A stretch of 64,000 nt of DNA from NCBI RefSeq assembly GCF_001411555.2, contig NC_049911.1, forward strand, positions 33,515,044 to 33,579,043, written 5' to 3'. Below, piece by piece: positions 58,114 to 64,000 of this stretch (its first letter is position 1; each line of letters opens with the position of its first letter). Position numbers and translations under genes: made by a program. The DNA is from Juglans regia. Taxonomy: Eukaryota > Streptophyta > Magnoliopsida > Fagales > Juglandaceae. The notes under the pieces are model-generated. The model searched no databases. It was given only the letters and a program-made list of their open reading frames with translations, and was not told the origin of the DNA.

Positions 58114-61100
58114 ATTTAAGTATAATTGTAGAAAATCAGGACTAGACTCATAAACAGTACCATTGAAACAACAGCCACAATCTCAAGTATTCACACAAAA
58201 TTTCATGCAAGTAGGTATAATATTGCATTGCTTAAAGACAATACTTCCTTTCAAAAATTTCATTTTGTATTGAGATGAATGAAGCATATATGAAAAAGTT
58301 AACCCAACATTACAAATACTACCTATTTCATATCATGAGAATGGTTCATGTTTTCATTATGAATATTACTATAGCATATCTGAATGTTTTATCCTTTGAA
58401 AAAAAAAATATTTTAAAAATATTTTATTTAATAATTAATTTTTATATCATCTCAATTCTTTATCATCATCTCCTAAAAACTTTACGAGAGAAGATAAGGT
58501 GGAGGAGGGTGTGCTGCTAAGAATAATCTATATTTATGATTTTTTTTTTTAATTTATACTAGTACTTAGATATATGCGGGTGAGTAGGCAGACACACAGT
58601 AGAGAAGAAGATGATAGGGTGTACGGATGAGAAACATATATCAAGGATTTTTCAATTTATATGAAGCCGGACATTTGTCCCCTAGTGATAGGAAATTCGA
58701 CAGGCGAGGTCATGCATGGGTCCAAATGACCCTGCAGGCTGCGGGCCTCCACCCCTCTTTGTAACTTGTAAGAATATTTGGCCAACTTTATGTCCCGCCC
58801 TTGTCCCAAACTTCATCTTTAAAATTTAATTAATATCACAATTTTTTATATTTATTTATTCTATTTAAATTCAATCTTCATGTTAAATTAACCATTCACT
58901 CTCTATATAATAATAAAATATTATTAAATTAATAAATTTTTTATTTAATTTATTTGTATCACATTTTATAATTCTACTAATTTAATATTAATATTAAAAA
59001 AAAATATTTTCAAATGTCATTTAATGCTAATAAAAAAAATTGAGATTAAACTTAATTGGAGTGAGAAATTATTATTTTAATATTTGGTGAACCAATTGTG
59101 GTTCTCTATATTTAGCTAATCACTGTAGCAAAAATTTAAATTATTTTAGAGATGGTTAATCCAATGTAGAGTCTTTTTGGTACAAATTATCTAAATTTTA
59201 ACTAATCTCCTCATTTAGCCAAGTCAATGAAGATGCTCTTATTACGAAACTGGTCATTCTAATTATGAAAGAAACCAAAACATAAATATTTTTTTAGAGT
59301 ATTGTCAATAAATAAATTACATACGAAGAGATCTTTTCTTTTAGCATTGGTTAAGACATGTTTGGGTAATGAGAAATTAAAATTTTGTTAATAATAATAA
59401 AATAATTTATGAATAATATTTAAATAATTTTAATTAATATGTTTTATTTAGTTTTGGGAAATGAAAGAAAAAAATTTGAATAAAAATATTATAAAGTTAA
59501 AAAAATTATTTGAATATAATTTTTGTGTTGAAACTTGGTAAAATTTGTATTATTTTATTTTTAAATTTTAGAAGAATTGTAATGATTAGATAAAAATATT
59601 AAATATTAAATATTTAAAATTAAAAAATATTTATTATTTAAGTGATGTTTAGAAATAGAATTATAAAAAATATTGAAATAACCCCTGTTGATATCAAACA
59701 AATTACTCTTATTTTGTATCTCTCCTTTCAAATATTTTCTATGGGTGCTACCCGCATGCGGGGAGGGTTACCAACCCCGTTCCTTGCTCCAAGGAGGCGG
59801 GGCAGACCCCCAGCCCCAATACTGTCCTAGCAGCTGGAAAAATATCCAGACAATTATTGGCCATGACCCACGTACTTTTTATCCTTTCCAAGTCATTCAT
59901 TGGGCTTATTATTATGAAAAATAATAGGATTATTATTATTTTATTATCTATTTATTATTTTTTTATATTTGATGTTGTTTTATTTTATTTAATAGTTAAA
60001 AAAGTGATTATTAGTAAAATTATATATTTTTTAATTTATTTTTAATGATTAAAAATGTTAAAAAAATATTTTAAAAAATAAAAAATAAAAAATTTTAAAT
60101 ATAATATAAATAATAAAAGAGTAGTAAACCTGGAGGCTGTTACAAGGGTAATCATTACCCTATTGAAAAACACTATTATACTCATTTCATTTGACACTTT
60201 CATTTGATAGTTTGGTTTTTTATTTTTTGTAATTAAAGAAGTGATTTTAAATGTATTGGTATATTTTATTTTTATTTTTTAAATATATTAAAAAAATATA
60301 AAAAAAAACTTTACCGCCCAGCGGTCAAGATGGGCGCATAGTAGCCGCACCCGATTGTTAATTCGTAAAGTGACTTAAGGTTATATATACCAACAGCATA
60401 TGCGGCGAGTGGTTGCAAAATACGGCTTTGACGTTGAAGTGGTACAGAATAGAGATAGAGACCGTTGTCAAGAGGATATCTTCGATATTTATGCTGCATA
60501 TCAAGGTACTACTTTCGTACACCTCGCTTCCTTACATGAGCTTTGCTACACAACCTCCATCATACTCTACATTCTATATTTTTTTAAATTTTTAATATTT
60601 TTTTAAAATTTTTTTTTGAGTTTATTCTTTTTAAATTATTTCAAATTTTTTATTCATTATTCATATAATAAATATTTAATAAAAGAAAAAAATAATAAAA
60701 ATTAAAAATAATATAGAGTGTGGAAGTTATGTAAATAGTAAGAAGTTGAGTAGATTTTTTACTTATATATTATCCATCCGTACAACGCGAGGGAACTCCC
60801 TCTGTGCAACTGCATGTATATATTCCACCATGCCTGCCTATACAGCACGGGTCCATCATTCGTTATCTTCATTTTTTGTTTTTACGTCTTTTTAGGTTTC
60901 GACGTTAAGAATATATATTATCTATAAATAATTTGTGAATATTTTATAAATAATAATAAAATAATATAAAAATATTTAAAAATAATTATGTTTCTAAGCA
61001 GAATTTAGAATAATTAATAGTATTTGATCTACATGCACGTGATCTTCCTGATCATCATGCCTTTTGAATCACGCAGCTAGCAAAACAAGATTTAGAACTC

Positions 61101-61700
61101 TACCATAATTTAACTCTCTTTAATTTTCTACTTTCAGGAAAACAATTAGAAAACAAAAAATAAATACAGACATATTGGAAAGGAAAATTATTTGTACCTC
61201 TTTTGAAAATAAAATGAAACTCATTATAAAGTTGAGATCAACCCAAAATAGTTTATTTATTTTATAATAAGTCCCACTTTTTAAAAAAGAAAAAGAAAAA
61301 AAAATATTGCACCAAACTTGCATGCATGATAAGAAAAATAAGTATTTGTATCGAATTATTTTCAATAAAAATAGATTCATTTTGACAAAAATTAATTATT
61401 TTTAATAAAAATAATTGATCACAAATAAATAATTTTATTATAGTGATGCCTATAAAATTATTTATTTTCCAAGCAATTACCCTTACATATGATATATGAG
61501 TATTATTATTACGTCGGCTCAATTATATAATTCAATTTATCCCATTGATGTGACAATATTACAAGGTATTATGTAGTTTATTAAAAAAAATATATTTTTA
61601 AAAAGTAGAGTAAAAAAATATAAAAGGAGGAAGACTTCTTAGATTTCCTTTATCTCATATATATTGATTTTTTTTGAACTTTTTAACAAATCACATATTG
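58114..61700. other. AT-rich intergenic sequence with MITE remnants
   Basis: Holds MITE-like pieces (about 59,355-59,640), a GC-rich insert at 59,740-59,835 with the 12-bp palindrome CCCGCATGCGGG, and another GC-rich patch at 60,310-60,350. No gene was recognised. Short frames here are chance. Confidence 0.5.
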
Positions 61701-61751
61701 ACACCACACACCATAGGTCCACATGAATGAAACAAGTTGACGATGACTAAG

Positions 61752-61895
61752 ATTAGATTTGGATATAAAAAGTATTTCATCTCATTTTATCTAATTATTA
61801 TAATTTTTTAAAATTTTAAAATAATAATAATATTATAAAAATAATATTTTAATTAACTTTCAACTCTTCTCATTTCTCACTATCCAAACTTAGTT
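61752..61895. repeat. AT-rich MITE, TTTGGAT family
   Basis: AGATTTGGATATAAAAAGTA to CTCACTATCCAAACTTAG, with the family's AAATAATAATAATATTA core. Confidence 0.75.
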
Positions 61896-62142
61896 AATAG
61901 CATTTCTTATCAACGTGGCTGGGGGCAAATTAAACTTCACGCGGAGACGAAACTGATAACGCCATCGTGCATCATGTGATTCGCAATAAATAAAGAAAAG
62001 AAAGGGAACTAAAAAACGCATTGCTAACCAATTGATGAAGAAATATACGTTATGCTTGGGACAACAAATTAAAGATCAATTCACAACAAAAATTACAAAA
62101 AAAAAAAAAAAAAAGACAAAACGAAACTTTTAAAAGAGTGAT

Positions 62143-62350
62143 TTGGATTTATAAATGAATTGAGATGAGTTGAAATGGTTTGTGAATAGTAGAATAAAAA
62201 TTAAATTATTTATTATATTTTGTATGAAAATTTATGAGAGTTGTTTAGAGATTTGAAAAAGTTGAATTGTTTATTATATTTTATATGAAAATTTTAAAAA
62301 ATTATAATGATGAGATAAGATGAGTTGAGATGGATTTTGAATATAAATGA
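62143..62350. repeat. AT-rich MITE, TTTGGAT family
   Basis: GTGATTTGGATTTATAAATG to GAGATGGATTTTGAATATAAATG. Two adjacent TTTATTATATTTT-TATGAAAAT blocks suggest an internal duplication. Confidence 0.75.
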
Positions 62351-63638
62351 TGATAAAAAATTCCTATATAGTAGAAATAGAGATGGACCAAAATATTCCT
62401 GAGGATCAGAGAGAGAGGGGAGAGAGAGAGAGGGGGAGAAAGTGATGGAGAAGATACATCTGAGAGAAATTGCCGACGATCAGTTCTATTTGTCTTTTTA
62501 TAAAATAAGTGTACTTGTAAGTTGTAACAATATTATTAGAGGGCGTAAATATCTTCTTTCTATTTGTCTTTTATTAAAAAAAAATATACTTGTCAGAATA
62601 TTACTAGAAGATGTAAATATCTTCTTCATGACTCATCCTGAAGCTTTTATCACCAAAAGAAGAAATCTCTCTCTTTAACAACTAACAAAAAAACAGTATA
62701 AAAACGTTACGAGAACATGATCAAACGCACGTCATTCCAAACCCATCGGTAGTTGAGTCGTGTAGAGTGGAAAAAGCATATAGTTGAATCCAGACGTGTT
62801 TATCAAGATCTTGATTTTCTTCGAGATTTTTCCAGACAGTTTGTTGTATTTTTATAAGCTAATTATTTTCAGCAGGATCTTGCAAGATAACTAAAGGAAG
62901 AGGAAGACAAAAAGAAGACTGAGGAAGACGGAGGGAGATTCTGTAGGGCCGGAAGTAGAATTTAGTTTACACCCCCCCCGCGGTGGGCTTTAATTAAATA
63001 CTTTGGTACATCACTCTTTCAACTACGGACAAAGGTACTACTCGACCTTGCAAATTTTTATTGTGTTTCTAATTTTGTCTTTCTTGGACCTTATGGCTTA
63101 TACTGCGAAACCCTAATATCTATCTGGGCCTCGTTTCTGGCGAACGAGATAATGACAAAATTTGAAGATTTTTGTCCTCTTGGAGAGAGAATCAACTATG
63201 AATCTTTCGGATTTTTTTAAAGCGGTAAATAAACTTGTGATGTCAGTTTGAGAGGGAAAAAATGTCTAGACTCTAGAGGCGAAAGGTCAGACAAGAACTG
63301 TAGAAAGTGTAATTTTTCAAACGCAGAACGGGGTTTGTTGGGTCTGTTGACTCTTGTATCCCGTGATTATTGTTCAAGTCAAAAAAAAAAAAACAACAAA
63401 AAGGGACCGGCAGACTGGCAGTGGATTTGAAATAAAAGAACCGACAATTTTTTCTTTTGTTTTTTTTTTAGCCCTTGGACATTTTTTTTTAAAAGAAAGA
63501 GGGGCATTGCTGGTACTGGAGCGTGCTGAAGAGACCGTTGAGATTGAGAGATAGAGAAACAGAAGGATTGTTTGTTGATTTTTTATGCGTACTGATTATA
63601 CAGATTAGACTGACTGTACCATCTCTCCTGCGTCAGAA
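62351..63638 (+). promoter_or_regulatory. Upstream region of the second ACA gene
   Basis: About 1.3 kb between the last MITE and the ATG at 63,639. The proximal part should contain the promoter and 5' UTR. It includes a GA-rich tract (62,408-62,445), a C8 tract beside CGCGG (about 62,972-62,982) and A-tracts near 63,383. No TATA box can be assigned with confidence. The small open frames upstream of the ATG have no recognisable product. Confidence 0.4.
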
Positions 63639-63794
63639 ATGAGTATTCGCAAGAGCTCGTCTCCCGGCCCACCTAACAACGATTTGGAGGCCGGGGAAAG
63701 CCGTTCCGGAGGCCACCGCGACGAGGAGTCGGGTGGTCCTTTCGATATTACCAGCACTAAAAATGCCTCAATCGAGCGTCTCCGCCGGTGGAGG
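63639..63794 (+). CDS. First exon of a second ACA8/9/10-type Ca2+-ATPase (3'-partial)
   Basis: ATG at 63,639 opens MSIRKSSSPGPPNNDLEAGE and ends with GGPFDITSTKNASIERLRRW followed by Arg, then a GTACGT donor at 63,795. DLEAG, PFDI-STKNA and ERLRRWR are the conserved N-terminal signature of group-4 plant ACAs, just before the calmodulin-binding segment. The exon is 52 codons, phase 0. The rest of the gene is beyond the window. It has the same orientation as the ATPase at 680-15,133. Confidence 0.93.
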
Positions 63795-64000
63795 GTACGT
63801 TTTCGCATTTCAGTCCTCTGTGTATTTTTCATTAATCTTCTCTGATCTGCCTTTTCGGTTTATTATTGGCATTTGACTGCTTTGCTGGGTTTCTGTTTTG
63901 GATTTTTGTCAACCGATTCTTTTTGAAACCAGAATGCCCCGGTCGGTTTGGATGTTTAGCTGGTCTCAATCGATTTCATATTTAACATTAAGTTACTTTT

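Noticed and set aside
61313..61446. Possible second mini-CACTA element
   Set aside because: A TTTTATTATAGTG end resembles the 47.2-kb element, but the left end and a 3-bp duplication could not be found.
1..63999. CRISPR arrays, bacterial operons, tRNA or rRNA genes
   Set aside because: None seen. The window is plant nuclear DNA, and the short repeats present lack regular spacers.

Overview
The window is nuclear DNA of a woody eudicot. It has large AT-rich intergenic tracts, GT-AG introns, and many small TIR elements, LTR elements and LINE tails. The style of the repeats (copies ending in TTTGGAT-type termini with GATGAG runs) resembles Fagales such as walnut or pecan, but that is an inference from pattern, not a search. 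One run of exactly 1000 N (17,077-18,076) is an assembly gap.

Region 1 (1-15,133) is the 3' nine-tenths of a plasma-membrane autoinhibited Ca2+-ATPase gene (ACA8/ACA9/ACA10 group) on the + strand. Thirty exons could be placed by eye. Together they keep one open frame of 964 codons with every P-type ATPase core motif intact. The N-terminal exons lie upstream of the window. One intron uses a GC donor. Introns carry LINE 3' fragments, a MITE and local tandem duplications. At the far end (63,639-63,794) the first exon of a second, same-strand ACA8/9/10-type gene begins and runs out of the window, so the two ATPases form a loose tandem pair about 48 kb apart.

Region 2 (15,134-63,638) is almost entirely repeat-derived. 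A block near 19.4-33.1 kb is paralogous to blocks at 39.9-46.8 kb and 51.7-55.1 kb. Comparing these copies shows which pieces were inserted later. Examples are an LTR-type element (20,263-29,060, TSD ATAAT) containing a degenerate Ty1/copia element (21,216-26,300, TSD GTTAC), two hAT-type non-autonomous elements with perfect 8-bp TSDs, and several MITEs.

The most interesting object is a 6.67-kb Mutator-like element (33,102-39,771) with a 9-bp TSD and imperfect TIRs. It carries two convergent, apparently intact genes that start near opposite ends. One is a FAR1/MULE-type transposase with D, D, E, SWIM and a zinc knuckle. The other is a small GRF-type zinc-finger protein with a C-terminal hydrophobic segment. 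The layout recalls mudrA/mudrB of MuDR. A PPR gene fragment sits on the sense strand inside the proposed transposase intron.

Beyond 55 kb there is a decayed Myb/SANT-like gene of the kind found as PIF/Harbinger ORF1, further MITEs, and AT-rich sequence up to the second ATPase.
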